A DNA stretch of 64,000 bases from Paenibacillus sp. JNUCC-31 (GCF_014844075.1 NZ_CP062165.1:1984001-2048000), one strand, 5' to 3'; counted from the first letter of the stretch, positions 26,400 through 36,272 are shown. Translations and numbers: made by a program. The notes: generated by a model from the letters alone, not told the origin.

Positions 26400-28040
26400 T
26401 TATGGCTGAATCCGAACATCATTGAACAACGGATACCCGAGTGAATCAAACTTGATACCCTCCACCGATTTGGATGCAGCCACCGTATAAGGGAACACAT
26501 AGATCGGTAGAATTACAGCCTGCTCGATCAAATATTGCTGAATGTGATTATAGATATCCACGCGTTTATCCGGATCAGTCTCCACCGCTCCTTGCTCCAG
26601 CAGTTTATCGATCTTCGGATCGGACAGACCTGATAATGTCGGACGTTCACCCTCTGCACTCGTATGATAGAAAGCGAAAAGTGCATTTGGATCGGAGTTG
26701 ACCTGGCTGTTGCCATAGAGATCATAATCCCAGTTCTGATAGATGACCGTAGCAATGTCCTTCGTAATTTCAACTTCAACCGCTATGCCCACCTGTTTGA
26801 GCTGCTGCTGGATAATCGCAGCAATGTCATTGCGCTTCTCCCGGTTCGGCGAACCGTCCACATAACGCAAGGTCAGCTTCTGACCATCTTTTTCACGGAT
26901 GCCATCTGCTCCCTTGACCCAGCCCTGCTCATCAAGCAGCTGATTGGCCTTGTTGATATCCGGATGGATACTTCCTTCCAGGGAGGCATCATAACCGAGG
27001 ATTCCTGGAGACAGTGCAGACCACGCTCGTTCGTAGTTACCCAGATACAATGTCTTAACGATGGATTCCACATCTACAGCAGATTGAACCGCCTGTCTGA
27101 CTTTCACATCATCCCAAGGCGCTTTGCGCAGATTGAAAAAGAGGGTATACGGCAATCCGACCGTATTGGCCTGCAGCAATTGCTGGTTTGGATCACTCTT
27201 CAGTGCAGCAATATTTTGCGGTGGAACGGTTTCTGCCGCAAGTACCTGCTTACTCTGTACACTGCCGATGCGCGTTGCTTCTTCCGGTACAATTTTGAAC
27301 GTAATCGTATCGATATGAGGGGCACCTTTATTTTCAACCGTTTCCGGAGCCCAGTTGTAATCCTTGTTTTTGGCGACAACGATATCCGCATTTTCATCCC
27401 ATTTCACGAAGGTATACGGGCCAGTGCCCACCGGATTTTTACCCAACTGATCACCGTATTTCTTGGCGGCTGCAGGAGACACGATCCCTAGCAGGGCCTG
27501 ACTCAAGTTGCCGAGAAAGGCTTGCGAAGGCTGTTCCAGATTCACCTTTATGGTGTATTCATCAATGACATCTGAGGAGGTATAAGGTCTGATCAGGGCA
27601 AGGGAATTAGCGGCTTTGGTGGCCGGATCGATCACCCGATCCAGATTGAACTTCACGGCTTCCGCGTTAAATGGTGTCCCATCATGGAACTTCACATCTT
27701 CACGCAGCTTGAACGTATAGCTTTTGCCATCTGCCGATACACTCCACTCCTTGGCGAGCCAAGGTTTAATGGAACCATCCGGCAGCTGTACCACCAGATT
27801 GTCATAGATCGTCCGGATCGCACGTACGGTGACGGCAAGACCACTTCGATGCGGGTCCAGCGTATCCGGTGATGTGGCGAGTGCATAGGTTAAATTCCCA
27901 CCTTCTGCTTGCCCCGTCTGCTCCCCACCGGAAGCCTGAACTGCACTGCTCGAGTTACCTGCCGCTCCGCAACCGGATAATACCAGCACCAATCCTGCCG
28001 CCAATGCCATATATTTCATCCATGAGATAGACCTGTTCAT
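26400..28040 (-). CDS. Extracellular solute-binding lipoprotein, family 5 (peptide/organosulfur uptake)
   Basis: 546-residue SBP_bac_5 lipoprotein (lipobox LSGC, Cys24). Family core segments include FKLREDVKFHDGTPFNAEAVKFN split over ~95-120, VGTGPYTF, FNLRKAPWDDVKVRQAV and an end at YPLFNDVRIQP. It resembles DppA/GsiB proteins that bind peptides or glutathione. With two monooxygenases, a reductase and an amidohydrolase around it, a sulfur-containing amide or peptide ligand is a reasonable guess but not shown by sequence. Confidence 0.85.
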   Translation of the reverse strand: MNRSISWMKYMALAAGLVLVLSGCGAAGNSSSAVQASGGEQTGQAEGGNLTYALATSPDTLDPHRSGLAVTVRAIRTIYDNLVVQLPDGSIKPWLAKEWSVSADGKSYTFKLREDVKFHDGTPFNAEAVKFNLDRVIDPATKAANSLALIRPYTSSDVIDEYTIKVNLEQPSQAFLGNLSQALLGIVSPAAAKKYGDQLGKNPVGTGPYTFVKWDENADIVVAKNKDYNWAPETVENKGAPHIDTITFKIVPEEATRIGSVQSKQVLAAETVPPQNIAALKSDPNQQLLQANTVGLPYTLFFNLRKAPWDDVKVRQAVQSAVDVESIVKTLYLGNYERAWSALSPGILGYDASLEGSIHPDINKANQLLDEQGWVKGADGIREKDGQKLTLRYVDGSPNREKRNDIAAIIQQQLKQVGIAVEVEITKDIATVIYQNWDYDLYGNSQVNSDPNALFAFYHTSAEGERPTLSGLSDPKIDKLLEQGAVETDPDKRVDIYNHIQQYLIEQAVILPIYVFPYTVAASKSVEGIKFDSLGYPLFNDVRIQP

Positions 28041-28284
28041 ATCGCTTCCCCCTCTGTGTCTGTGTATACAGGTGTCATTGATTAATTCATTTTATCGAAT
28101 TATTAATTTATTCATTATATAACCTATCCGTTAACTTGGTTTTGAAGCATCATTCAGCCACTTCAGTAAATGCAATCCGATCACGTGCACTTCCTTTCGT
28201 GCGGTATACTGATTGCTTGGCGCCTATTTCATCCGGATGCCTCATTCCTGGACTGTTGTTACCGACCTTATGTTCTGCATATTG
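28041..28284. other. Intergenic region with AT-rich promoter-like stretch
   Basis: No gene is seen. On the minus strand TATAAT (in GGTTATATAATGAAT, near 28117) lies upstream of the binding-protein gene, with no good -35. It is followed by AT-rich inverted repeats (ATTAATTCATTTTATCG, TAATTTATTCATT) that could be LysR sites. Weak evidence. Confidence 0.3.
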
Positions 28285-29628
28285 TTAAGCGTGCTGGGTT
28301 CCCACTTGCTCTCGGGCAGCCGTGTAACGGTTCACTGGAATTTGCACACCGAGATTGCCGCGCAATGTATCATGCTCGTATTCGGTGCGATAGATGCCGC
28401 GCTCCTGCAGAATCGGGACAACCAACTCCACAAAATCGGACAATCCACTTGGCAGTTCGGAAGCAATAATGAAGCCATCCGCCGCTTCCGCCTCAAACCA
28501 TTCCTGGATCTTGTCAGCCACCTGCTCTGGAGTGCCCAGGAACTTGCTGCGCGGTGTGGCTGCCCGCAGGGCCACTTCACGCAACGTCAACCCCTGTTCT
28601 TTGGCGTCCCGTTTGATTTTGTCCGTACCACTGCGGAAACTGTTGCTGCCGATGCCATTCAGCTCAGGGAACGGTTCATCCAGCGGATATTGGGAGAAGT
28701 CATGATGCTCGAAGAAACGTCCCAGATAATCCAGCGCTTTATCGATGGTGACCAGGCTCGCAATCTCCTGGTATTTCTGTTCTGCTTCCTCTTCTGTCCG
28801 TCCAATGATCGGATTGATTCCTGGCAGAATGACGATATCCTGTGAAGAACGTCCATAGGAAGCCGCCCGTGTTTTGACATCCTTGTAAAAGGCCTGTGCA
28901 TCCTCAATCGTATCGTGCCCGGTGAAGACCGCGTCCGCTTCCTTCGCAGCAAGGGTCTTGCCATCCTCCGAAGAACCGGCCTGGAAAATGACCGGCTGCC
29001 CCTGTCGCGAACGTGCAATGTTAAGCGGACCCTGTACGGAGAAGAACTCTCCTTCATGATTGAGTGTGTGCAGCTTAGATGGATCGAAGAAAACGCCGCT
29101 CTCTTTGTCTCTTACAAATGCATCATCTTCCCATGAATCCCACAGCCCCTTGGTCACCTGCAAATATTCCGTTGCAATCCGGTATCGTTCCGGATGGGTT
29201 GGGTGGTTGCTTTTACTGTAGTTTTTCGCTGAACCTTCAAGCGGGGAAGTTACAACGTTCCAGCCGGCACGCCCGTCACTGATCAGATCGAGGGAGCCGA
29301 ACTGTCTGGCAACGGTGAATGGATCACTGTAGGACGTGGAGAGGGTTCCAACCAGACCGATCCGCGATGTAATGGCGGCCAGGGCGGACAACAAGCTGAT
29401 GGGCTCAAATCGATTCAAGAAGTGAGGTATAGATTTCTCGGTAATATAAAGACCGTCAGCGATAAAAACGAGATCGAATTTGCCTTCTTCCGCCTTCAAC
29501 GTCTGGCGCTTGTAAAATTCAAAATTCACACTGGCATCCGATTGAATCTCCGGGTGTCTCCAAGTCGTCATGCTGCCTCCGACACCGTGGACAATCGCTC
29601 CAAATTTCAAACTGCGCTGATCCGTCAT
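28285..29628 (-). CDS. NtaA/SnaA/DszA-family flavin monooxygenase (YtnJ/CmoJ type)
   Basis: 447-residue FMNH2-dependent monooxygenase of the NtaA/SoxA/DszA group. Signature segments are [61 protein letters not shown] and [20 protein letters not shown]. Members oxidise thioethers, sulfones or amines using flavin from a separate reductase. An ATG at 29634 almost touches the ribosome site, so the ATG at 29628 is preferred. It lies upstream of the importer genes on the same strand. Confidence 0.85.
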   Translation of the reverse strand: MTDQRSLKFGAIVHGVGGSMTTWRHPEIQSDASVNFEFYKRQTLKAEEGKFDLVFIADGLYITEKSIPHFLNRFEPISLLSALAAITSRIGLVGTLSTSYSDPFTVARQFGSLDLISDGRAGWNVVTSPLEGSAKNYSKSNHPTHPERYRIATEYLQVTKGLWDSWEDDAFVRDKESGVFFDPSKLHTLNHEGEFFSVQGPLNIARSRQGQPVIFQAGSSEDGKTLAAKEADAVFTGHDTIEDAQAFYKDVKTRAASYGRSSQDIVILPGINPIIGRTEEEAEQKYQEIASLVTIDKALDYLGRFFEHHDFSQYPLDEPFPELNGIGSNSFRSGTDKIKRDAKEQGLTLREVALRAATPRSKFLGTPEQVADKIQEWFEAEAADGFIIASELPSGLSDFVELVVPILQERGIYRTEYEHDTLRGNLGVQIPVNRYTAAREQVGTQHA

Positions 29629-29639
29629 AACCATTCCGC

Positions 29640-29943
29640 CTTCCTTGGATTAGAATATTTCAAGACATTTCTGAAGTCCGATCTGTTAGGGATTACGAAT
29701 GAAGAAATTCAAATGTTAACTATTCCTATGAGTTTGGTCAGTTTTAATTCCACAAATCTTATCACTGCCCCGCACATCGGTCAACAGCGTTACTTATAGA
29801 ACTTTTCTATATAAGGATTGGATATGTGAATAGGAGGAGAAACGATGTCTTAAAGTTACTTTAAAAGTCCCGACTGCTGCAAACTGAAAATGACAGCCTT
29901 TCGCAGTCGGAAACTGCTTTATCATGAGATGCACCACGTCCGG
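29640..29943. other. Intergenic region, no supported gene
   Basis: It holds a strong ribosome-site-like AGGAGGAG at 29832-29839 followed by ATG TCT TAA (two codons), possibly a decayed start. A long-loop inverted repeat CCGACTGC/GCAGTCGG spans about 29868-29907 and could weakly terminate the glutaredoxin transcript on the minus strand. Confidence 0.3.
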
Positions 29944-30219
29944 TCAGACTGCTGCTTCATCGGGCTGGGCGAGAAGTTCCGCCAGCTTCTCCAAATCAGG
30001 CTCAAGCAATGCTTCATACTTGCCGTCCCCACCCACCTCAATAACAGGTACATGTCGAATGCCATATTTGGCTTCAAGCACATCCCTCAGCACATCATTG
30101 CCTTGCACTTCGATGTTCTCAAAAGGCTGGTTACGGGCCGTAAGAAATGCCTTGACCTCCCCGCAAAAATGACAGCCTGTTTTGCTCCAGAGCACTACTT
30201 TTTTCGATGTAGAAGACAT
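29944..30219 (-). CDS. Glutaredoxin-like thiol-disulfide protein (YtnI/CmoI type)
   Basis: 91-residue thioredoxin-fold protein with redox motif CHFC in WSKTGCHFCGEVKAFL, the cis-proline region HVPVIEV and GDGKYEALLEPDLEKLAELL. It matches the small redoxin (YtnI) found beside monooxygenase genes in Bacillus ytm-type operons. An in-frame ATG at 30225 overlaps the AGGAGG region, so the ATG at 30219 is preferred. It is the first gene of the organosulfur cluster on the minus strand. Confidence 0.82.
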   Translation of the reverse strand: MSSTSKKVVLWSKTGCHFCGEVKAFLTARNQPFENIEVQGNDVLRDVLEAKYGIRHVPVIEVGGDGKYEALLEPDLEKLAELLAQPDEAAV

Positions 30220-30421
30220 TGGCATACCTCCTGATTGATTTTATTGGGAGATCAGGATGGCTCACCACCCAGACCATTCATTCCTATCTGTTAAATAAGA
30301 ATTATGGCTATAAATGTACTCCTCGTCACTTCAAGCGTCAATGGATCTGCCAATAGAATAAACCTATAAGAGGATAGAAAAATTAAATTTAAAATTGGAG
30401 AAAAACTCTGCAAGAGCACTT

Positions 30422-31366
30422 TTAATCCCTGGACGCATCCCTGACCATGTTAAAAACCTGTTTGGCAGAACCAGCATAATGGTTAACCTGCTCCGGACAT
30501 TTATCCATAGCCCATCGGAGGTTATCAAAGGCCTTTAACAGTAATACATGCCTCGCCAGATCCAGTTCCTCCTCACTCATTCCGTATCCTTCCGAGAACG
30601 CTTTCAATTGTTCCTCATCAGGGCCTTCTCCCCGAAGCTGACACCTCATGAGATGGATGACATCTCCATACGGCACGACAGTAACTTCGGCACTCCCCCA
30701 ATCGAGCAATATCAATTGCCCTGTCGGATGAACCATCGTATTTTTCAACGAAATATCGCCATGACATAAACCGAAGCGAAACTTTTTATTACTCAGCTGC
30801 TCGAACCATTGTCGTACAATCCCAGATTCCTTTTTCTTGATCACGCCCAACTCAAGCAACGGATCATGCTCTGTCAAACTATTGATATTATAATGCACAT
30901 ATCCTCGCCAACTGCCATCTGATCCTGGATGAGGCGGAGAACGGAATGTACCCTGAATGGGATCAATCAGCTCCTCGCCAAAACCGGTCACTTGAATGGA
31001 ATGAATTTGTTTCGCATATTCACCGAGCTTCCTCCAGATGTCGGACGGGGCTGCCTTGCTGTCCAATCCGTTATCCCCTTCGACAAACGTTTGAATCATA
31101 TATGCCGTTTCATCCATAACCCCAACGGACCATGTATAAGGACCCGGAATACCCGCTGCTGCCTGCTCAATACACCATTTCTCCTTGATGAAGGTGGGGT
31201 AATTATCCTTATTGTTCATGCGGACCACGACTTTATGACCTTCCGTCTCAACCACGCAAACCTGATTGACAAAGCCTTTTCCGATAATCGGATATGAGGA
31301 TTTCACTTGTTCCAGCAGAAACTCACCAGCGATTCTTCGGGCTTGTATTACCATTGTGTCATTCAT
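30422..31366 (-). CDS. Aminoglycoside phosphotransferase-family kinase
   Basis: 314-residue APH/choline-kinase-like protein. Kinase-like motifs are VVVRMNNK (ATP-binding Lys region), catalytic loop LCHGDISLKNTMV and metal-binding LILLDWGSAEV. Proteins of this family phosphorylate small hydroxylated substrates; nothing here fixes the substrate, and drug resistance is not implied. It is monocistronic and lies between the sulfur and glycosyltransferase clusters. Confidence 0.8.
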   Translation of the reverse strand: MNDTMVIQARRIAGEFLLEQVKSSYPIIGKGFVNQVCVVETEGHKVVVRMNNKDNYPTFIKEKWCIEQAAAGIPGPYTWSVGVMDETAYMIQTFVEGDNGLDSKAAPSDIWRKLGEYAKQIHSIQVTGFGEELIDPIQGTFRSPPHPGSDGSWRGYVHYNINSLTEHDPLLELGVIKKKESGIVRQWFEQLSNKKFRFGLCHGDISLKNTMVHPTGQLILLDWGSAEVTVVPYGDVIHLMRCQLRGEGPDEEQLKAFSEGYGMSEEELDLARHVLLLKAFDNLRWAMDKCPEQVNHYAGSAKQVFNMVRDASRD

Positions 31367-31583
31367 CGTGCATTCCCCCTGTTTTGATATACGTAAGCAT
31401 GCTTGCGAAAATTGAATTGGTCCTAGTGTAAAAGTAAATCGCTAATCTTTCAATCGTTACACTTCATGATTCGTGATATATGTAAAGCTCGGATGCGGAA
31501 AGATGTATAGCGTTACGATACACTGTACATCACATTCCGCATCATGCTGTCGAGCCGATCTACAAGGCAGCCGAACCCCGTCA

Positions 31584-33143
31584 TTACAAATCTTCGTTCA
31601 AAAGCTGCGGGGGAGCGATGATGGGCCAGCCTTCTTCCATCGAATGCAATCGGTTGGCAGATACATGAACAACATGCCCGGTTTGCACTCCCCACCGTTC
31701 CGCAGCATAGGGGGTTACAAACCTCCTGCGTTTACCGTCACTAATCTGGTACCACACATCCCGCTCATTCGTCGTAGCTACAATCATGCCTTCTTCCAAC
31801 GCCTCGCGGTTGCTCTGAACCGGTTGAGCATGAACATGATTTCTTTCCAATGGCCAGCCCTGTACCTCACCCGCAGATACCAGCGGCTCACCTGCGGGTA
31901 CACCGAGCAGATCCGGTTTGGCAACCAGAACGGGAGATATGCCTCGCGGAACGGGGATGTTCAGCTTACGTCGCTGTCCGCGAATCAGTCGGTAGACATC
32001 TCCCTTGATGTCCGAGATGAAACAGGACTCCGGGTAAAAATCCGTACTGCGTCTCAGCCTGAGCGTTATATCACTGCTGCCCTTGGTGGACATGCGCTGT
32101 CGCAGGTCAGGCGAGTCCCTCTTGTCAAGGGACGACGTGTTCTCGTGCTGACTGGACGACACTTTGGCATGCAGCGAGAGGCGGGAAGTTTCTGTAACCA
32201 GCGCATGGGGATCTCCCCATTTTCGGGTATAAAACTGTTCATTATCTTCGTTCACAACAACAAAATCCTGTTCTCCCAGTGCCTTCATACTAACACTTCC
32301 ATAGTGATGAATGAAGGCATCCCCTGCCACCGCCAGCCTGTATCCCGCCAGCTTCGCCCGGATGATCCAGTCGTCATCTTCAAAGTTGCCCACCGCGTAA
32401 CCCTCGTCAAGGTAACCTACCCGCTCCAGCAATTCCCGGGAGAACAGCCAGCAAAATCCGACCAGTCTTTCAGTCTGCCGATGTTTTGTGGCATCCGGCC
32501 GATTATGTCGGGCAGCAAAAGACCACATGTCCTCCACTTCCCTGTACGGGACTTCAATCTGCTGATCTCCGCCAATGTAATTCGTTACCGGGCCCACGAC
32601 TCCGATCTCGGGATGGCTGTCAAGACAGGTCATCATGTTTTCCAGCCAACCCGGGGTGACCAGTGTATCGTTGTTCAGTACGACAATGTGTCGACCTCTC
32701 GCCATCATCAGCCCGTGATTGACACCACCGGCAAAACCACGATTTTTATCCAGCGCAGCGACCCTTACCATGCCGCCTTTGCGAAGCATGGCTTCCGCCG
32801 TGCCATCCTTGGACGCGTTATCCACAACGATAATTTCAAAAGGAGCAGGCGTATGTTTTTCGATACTGGATACACATTGCAGGACATACTCGCGCTGGTT
32901 GTATGTCGGGATAATAATGCTCACCCCTTCGAATACCAGCCCGAAAGAGCTCTGTCCCTGCCGCACGCCCTCATCATACCCTCGGTGGTAGCCCTGCTTA
33001 TACTGTTTTTCCTCTTTGGCCGCCCGCGCTCCTGTACCTTTGCGCCTAAATTTCCGTACAGTTCGACTTCGAGCTGAGTGCAGAATAACGGTATCCGTCC
33101 GTGACTCTTTCCGCTGTCTTGAACGTCTGCCTGATGTGCTCAT
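31584..33143 (-). CDS. GT2 glycosyltransferase with basic N-terminal tail and C-terminal duplicated module
   Basis: 519 residues. Residues 1-55 are strongly basic (SGRRSRQRKESR, RSRTVRKFRRKG), followed by a YKQGYHRGYDEGVRQGQ motif. The GT2 domain (~75-310) has VSIIIPTYNQREYVLQCV, VVDNASKDGTAEAM, VLNNDTLVTPGWLENM and NFEDDDWIIRAKLAGYRLAV. The last ~170 residues contain a repeated pattern (VYRLIRGQRRKLNIP and VWYQISDGKRRRFVTPYAAE) of unknown role. Start ATG 33143 has GGGGGAAG upstream; an earlier ATG (33209) overlaps the preceding gene. It is the last gene of the minus-strand glycosyltransferase cluster. Confidence 0.85.
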   Translation of the reverse strand: MSTSGRRSRQRKESRTDTVILHSARSRTVRKFRRKGTGARAAKEEKQYKQGYHRGYDEGVRQGQSSFGLVFEGVSIIIPTYNQREYVLQCVSSIEKHTPAPFEIIVVDNASKDGTAEAMLRKGGMVRVAALDKNRGFAGGVNHGLMMARGRHIVVLNNDTLVTPGWLENMMTCLDSHPEIGVVGPVTNYIGGDQQIEVPYREVEDMWSFAARHNRPDATKHRQTERLVGFCWLFSRELLERVGYLDEGYAVGNFEDDDWIIRAKLAGYRLAVAGDAFIHHYGSVSMKALGEQDFVVVNEDNEQFYTRKWGDPHALVTETSRLSLHAKVSSSQHENTSSLDKRDSPDLRQRMSTKGSSDITLRLRRSTDFYPESCFISDIKGDVYRLIRGQRRKLNIPVPRGISPVLVAKPDLLGVPAGEPLVSAGEVQGWPLERNHVHAQPVQSNREALEEGMIVATTNERDVWYQISDGKRRRFVTPYAAERWGVQTGHVVHVSANRLHSMEEGWPIIAPPQLLNEDL

Positions 33144-33208
33144 GTTGCTTCCCCCATTTCCCCTTGTCTGATGCATACGGAATAGTAACCCCCGCACCCG
33201 ACCGTCCA

Positions 33209-34639
33209 TTAGAGTTGAAGCTCTCCTGTAACCAATTTGTCAGCCAAATGTCCAAAATCGATGGCAACCCGACCCAGCTCGCCAGCAATTCGGCGGCACA
33301 GAATGACGGCAGGAATTCCTGCTGCTACAAGAGCGATATCAAATGAATGCTCCGCAGTTTGCTGCATTACTCTCGGGATGTCCGCTACCCCCTCCACTGC
33401 GCCTATGATGCCTGTCACATGAATGCCGCGGCTGTGCAACAATGCTCCGAGCTCCGCAGCTCGGCTCCCAATTAGCAGCACCCGGCGTCCATGTATCACG
33501 GGCAGCAACAGACCTGACTGGTGCAGACTGTAGTTAATCGTGGAACTGGTCAAATTCAGACGGGACCAGTCAATGCCGAAATGGCGTAATACTGGAAATA
33601 ACAGCCCCTGAAAGGTGGGGGCACGCGAGGTGGGGACGCCTACCCAATCTGCGCCGTGAATTGCATCCGCGAGCGTAGCGCGGATGTCCGGGGTAGAGCG
33701 TGGCACCCCTGCATAGGGCAGAAACGGTGCCAGCTCCTGCACTTGTTCGCCGGGCAGCACGGTGTCGGCGGCGAGGGTCAGCAGTTCGCCATCTCCGAGG
33801 CGAACGACGGACAGGGGGCGCTGCGCATCCAGCGCCCCCTGGATGTGGCCAGCCATCTCATGAGGGCTGGCCAGCCGGGTGAGGCTGGGCGCGTATTGGC
33901 GGAATCCCGCCTCAATCAATTCTGCCGCCGCGGCTGGCAGAATATGATCGGGCGGGATATACTGCGCGACCAGCCCCTCCCCGCCCGCGAACACGCCGTC
34001 GCGGAAGCCCTCGGCGTAGCCGCTCTCGGGCAATGCAGCCGGCTGCGCAGGCGCAAGTGCCCTTGCGCTGCCCGCATTCGCGGCAGCGCTCTTCCGCCCC
34101 ACGGGAGCGACACCACCGTGACGGTGTGTCGCTTGCCGCGGGGCGGAGCCAGCACTGCTGGCAGGCATCGCCTGTGGCGTGCTGGCTTGCGGTGCTGGCT
34201 CAAGCGCACGCTGCGCAGCCGTGCGCTGTTTGCTGCGGGCGCCTGCGGCCCGCCCGCCGCGCGGCGCAGCATGCCTGCGGCTGGCAGCTGCGCGCTTGCC
34301 CGTTTTGGCTCGCGCCCCTTTGCCGCCACGGCTTAAGCTTGCTTTGGCTCGCGCGCCTGCGCTCCCTCGCCCTTCACCTGTTCTTGCTCCCGGTTTGGCT
34401 CGTACGCTTGCATTTCCGCCACGTTTTGCACGGGTACGTCCGATAGCTTTAGCTTTCTGCTCTGCATGCTGCTTGCCTTCTGTTCCTGCGTGTTCCACAC
34501 TTCTCAACCTCGTACTTTCGTTTCCCAACTCACGGTCTGAACTCGCTTGGGGCTGCACTCCCACAGATGCGTGCCAGATGCCGGCATGGCTGCCCCGTGT
34601 CTTCTTTTTGACCACATCGCTGCGTTTTGCTACTCTCAC
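33209..34639 (-). CDS. GT-D-fold glycosyltransferase with long basic, Ala-rich N-terminal region
   Basis: 476 residues. The first ~200 are low-complexity Ala/Arg/Lys/Gly/Ser (for example GGKGARAKTGKRAAASRR) and the DNA there is markedly GC-rich. A GYAEGFRDGVFAGGEG motif links to the C-terminal GT-D (DUF1792-type) domain, roughly 250-470, recognised by LSVVRLGDGELLTLA, DWVGVPTSRAPTFQG and RVLLIGSRAAEL. Streptococcal GT-D enzymes extend glycans on serine-rich surface proteins. The start is the GTG at 34639, with GGGAGG seven bases upstream; the ATG at 34663 overlaps that site. Confidence 0.75.
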   Translation of the reverse strand: MRVAKRSDVVKKKTRGSHAGIWHASVGVQPQASSDRELGNESTRLRSVEHAGTEGKQHAEQKAKAIGRTRAKRGGNASVRAKPGARTGEGRGSAGARAKASLSRGGKGARAKTGKRAAASRRHAAPRGGRAAGARSKQRTAAQRALEPAPQASTPQAMPASSAGSAPRQATHRHGGVAPVGRKSAAANAGSARALAPAQPAALPESGYAEGFRDGVFAGGEGLVAQYIPPDHILPAAAAELIEAGFRQYAPSLTRLASPHEMAGHIQGALDAQRPLSVVRLGDGELLTLAADTVLPGEQVQELAPFLPYAGVPRSTPDIRATLADAIHGADWVGVPTSRAPTFQGLLFPVLRHFGIDWSRLNLTSSTINYSLHQSGLLLPVIHGRRVLLIGSRAAELGALLHSRGIHVTGIIGAVEGVADIPRVMQQTAEHSFDIALVAAGIPAVILCRRIAGELGRVAIDFGHLADKLVTGELQL

Positions 34640-34686
34640 GGCATTCCCTCCCTTGGCATGCACGAGGAGTGCCGCCGCTGCACAAA

Positions 34687-34715
34687 GCGCCGGAGCATTC
34701 TTCCGGCTCCGGCGC
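34687..34715. terminator. Strong GC hairpin between glycosyltransferase-cluster genes
   Basis: A perfect 10-bp stem GCGCCGGAGC/GCTCCGGCGC lies just upstream of the GT-D gene. On the minus strand it is followed only by TTTGTG, so it may attenuate rather than fully terminate. Confidence 0.5.
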
Positions 34716-34770
34716 AGGTTGATCTGATCTCACGGGATACTTTACAGCGGCAGCATCAGGCGCATATATT

Positions 34771-35502
34771 TTAGGGCAGTTGTCCCTTCATGTGGATAGC
34801 TGCTTCCTGAAGCGATTGGAATGTTCCTGCATCACTCCAATATTTTTGCAAAATATCGTATTCCAATCCTCCAGCAGCTGCATAGTGATTGTTTACATCC
34901 GTAATTTCAAGCTCGCCACGTGCAGAAGGTGCAATGTTTTGAATGAGATCAAATACATGGTCATCATACATATATATGCCAGTAACACAATAAGAGGTCT
35001 TGGGGTCACTCGGTTTTTCCTCAATGTATGAGATTCGTTCCGGATGCTGTGGATCAAACACCGGTACCCCATACCGCCGTGCATCATCCACTTCTTTGAG
35101 CAAGACACGAGCCGTACCCGTTGGTTGCTGCATATATCGATCCACATAAGGCTTCAAATCGTCACTAAACAAATTGTCTCCCAGCAGTACAACGAACTTC
35201 TCCCCCGGAAGGATAAAAGACGTCGCCAGATCCAATGCTTCAGCAATCCCGCCTGCCTTTTCCTGAATCCGATACGTAAGTTTGACACCATGATCTGCTC
35301 CACTACCCAAATACTCCGTATATAACCCAGCGGAATGTTTGTTGATGACAATTAATATTTCTTCAATACCTGCCTGGCGGAGTCTGTCGATGCCATACAT
35401 AATCATCGGATGCTTGCCGACTGGAATCAGATGCTTGTTAATCAGCCGGGTCAGAGGATACAGCCGCGTTCCTGTTCCGCCTGCAAGAATTACACCTTTC
35501 AT
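34771..35502 (-). CDS. Sugar-1-phosphate nucleotidyltransferase (RmlA-like)
   Basis: 243-residue NTP-transferase that would make an NDP-sugar donor. The N-terminal signature is MKGVILAGGTGTRLYPLTR with NKHLIPVGKHPMIMYGIDRL. YRIQEKAGGIAEALDLA and VVLLGDNLFSD carry the nucleotide and metal-binding residues, and EKPSDPKTSYCVTGIYMYD is the sugar-binding segment. The protein is shorter at its C-terminus than typical RmlA (about 290). No dehydratase/epimerase genes for dTDP-rhamnose are nearby, so the sugar is uncertain. Confidence 0.88.
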   Translation of the reverse strand: MKGVILAGGTGTRLYPLTRLINKHLIPVGKHPMIMYGIDRLRQAGIEEILIVINKHSAGLYTEYLGSGADHGVKLTYRIQEKAGGIAEALDLATSFILPGEKFVVLLGDNLFSDDLKPYVDRYMQQPTGTARVLLKEVDDARRYGVPVFDPQHPERISYIEEKPSDPKTSYCVTGIYMYDDHVFDLIQNIAPSARGELEITDVNNHYAAAGGLEYDILQKYWSDAGTFQSLQEAAIHMKGQLP

Positions 35503-35519
35503 TCCACTATCCCTCCTTC

Positions 35520-36272
35520 TTAAGATGTCTCAATATAATTAAGGGGATCGACATGCCATTTGTTGATAAAAATGGATCGATTGCGCTCAAGCAACTGTTT
35601 CCACGCCACAGGATCGGTCTTCTGAAAACTTGCACTGCCGCGATGATGTACCAGAACATCCCCGCATACCAGCAACCGATATCCCTGCAAGCAGGCCCTG
35701 TAGCAATAATCGTCATCTTCATAGTGTCCTGGCGAATATACTTCGTCAAGCACACCAATATCCTCCATCACACTTCTCCGCATCAGCATGCACAAACCGA
35801 CAATCCGTTTGACTTCCTTCCATCTGGACGAATCGGCTATATTGTTGGCAGCAGCCAGCTCCTGAAAATGTGCCATATCCCGAAAGTCCAGCTCCACTTG
35901 CTGGATACCGCTGGCATAGTTGGTCACCGGACCTGTAATTCCGATGCTTCCATGACTGTAGAGGGCTGCCCGCAAATTTTCCAGCCAGCGGGATGTGACC
36001 GTAACATCATTATTCAGCAGCAGGAGCTCATCACCACATGCTGCACGGAGTCCGGCATTACATGCTGCCGGGAAACCCCGATTTTCCGGTAACCGGACAA
36101 AACGGATTCGTTCACGGGCACAGTACGCAGCGGTTCCATCAACCGAACCATTATCCACAACGATAATTTCATATGGGGTATGGATATCGGTATACGTTCG
36201 AATGGCATCGATACATGGCTTCAGCAGGTCAAGCCCATTGTACGTCGGAATAATAATACTCGTCAGTGTCAT
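35520..36272 (-). CDS. GT2 family glycosyltransferase
   Basis: 250-residue GT-A-fold inverting glycosyltransferase. It has LTSIIIPTYNGLDLLKPC, VVDNGSVDGTAAYC, metal-binding LLNNDVTVTSRWLENL and HYEDDDYCYRACLQGYRLLV. It lacks the basic N-terminal tail of its neighbours. The sequence is closest to the GT2 domain of the 519-residue protein at the end of the cluster. It overlaps the end of the upstream glycosyltransferase gene by four bases (ATGA-type coupling). Confidence 0.88.
   Translation of the reverse strand: MTLTSIIIPTYNGLDLLKPCIDAIRTYTDIHTPYEIIVVDNGSVDGTAAYCARERIRFVRLPENRGFPAACNAGLRAACGDELLLLNNDVTVTSRWLENLRAALYSHGSIGITGPVTNYASGIQQVELDFRDMAHFQELAAANNIADSSRWKEVKRIVGLCMLMRRSVMEDIGVLDEVYSPGHYEDDDYCYRACLQGYRLLVCGDVLVHHRGSASFQKTDPVAWKQLLERNRSIFINKWHVDPLNYIETS

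Noticed and set aside
29844..29852. ATG TCT TAA after a strong AGGAGGAG site
   Set aside because: Two codons cannot be called a gene; at most it is a decayed start and it is noted only within the intergenic entry.
31473..33077. 534-codon plus-strand frame opposite the GT2 gene
   Set aside because: A mirror frame of a GC-rich gene; the sequence shows no known motif, while the minus strand has a full GT2 signature and a ribosome site.
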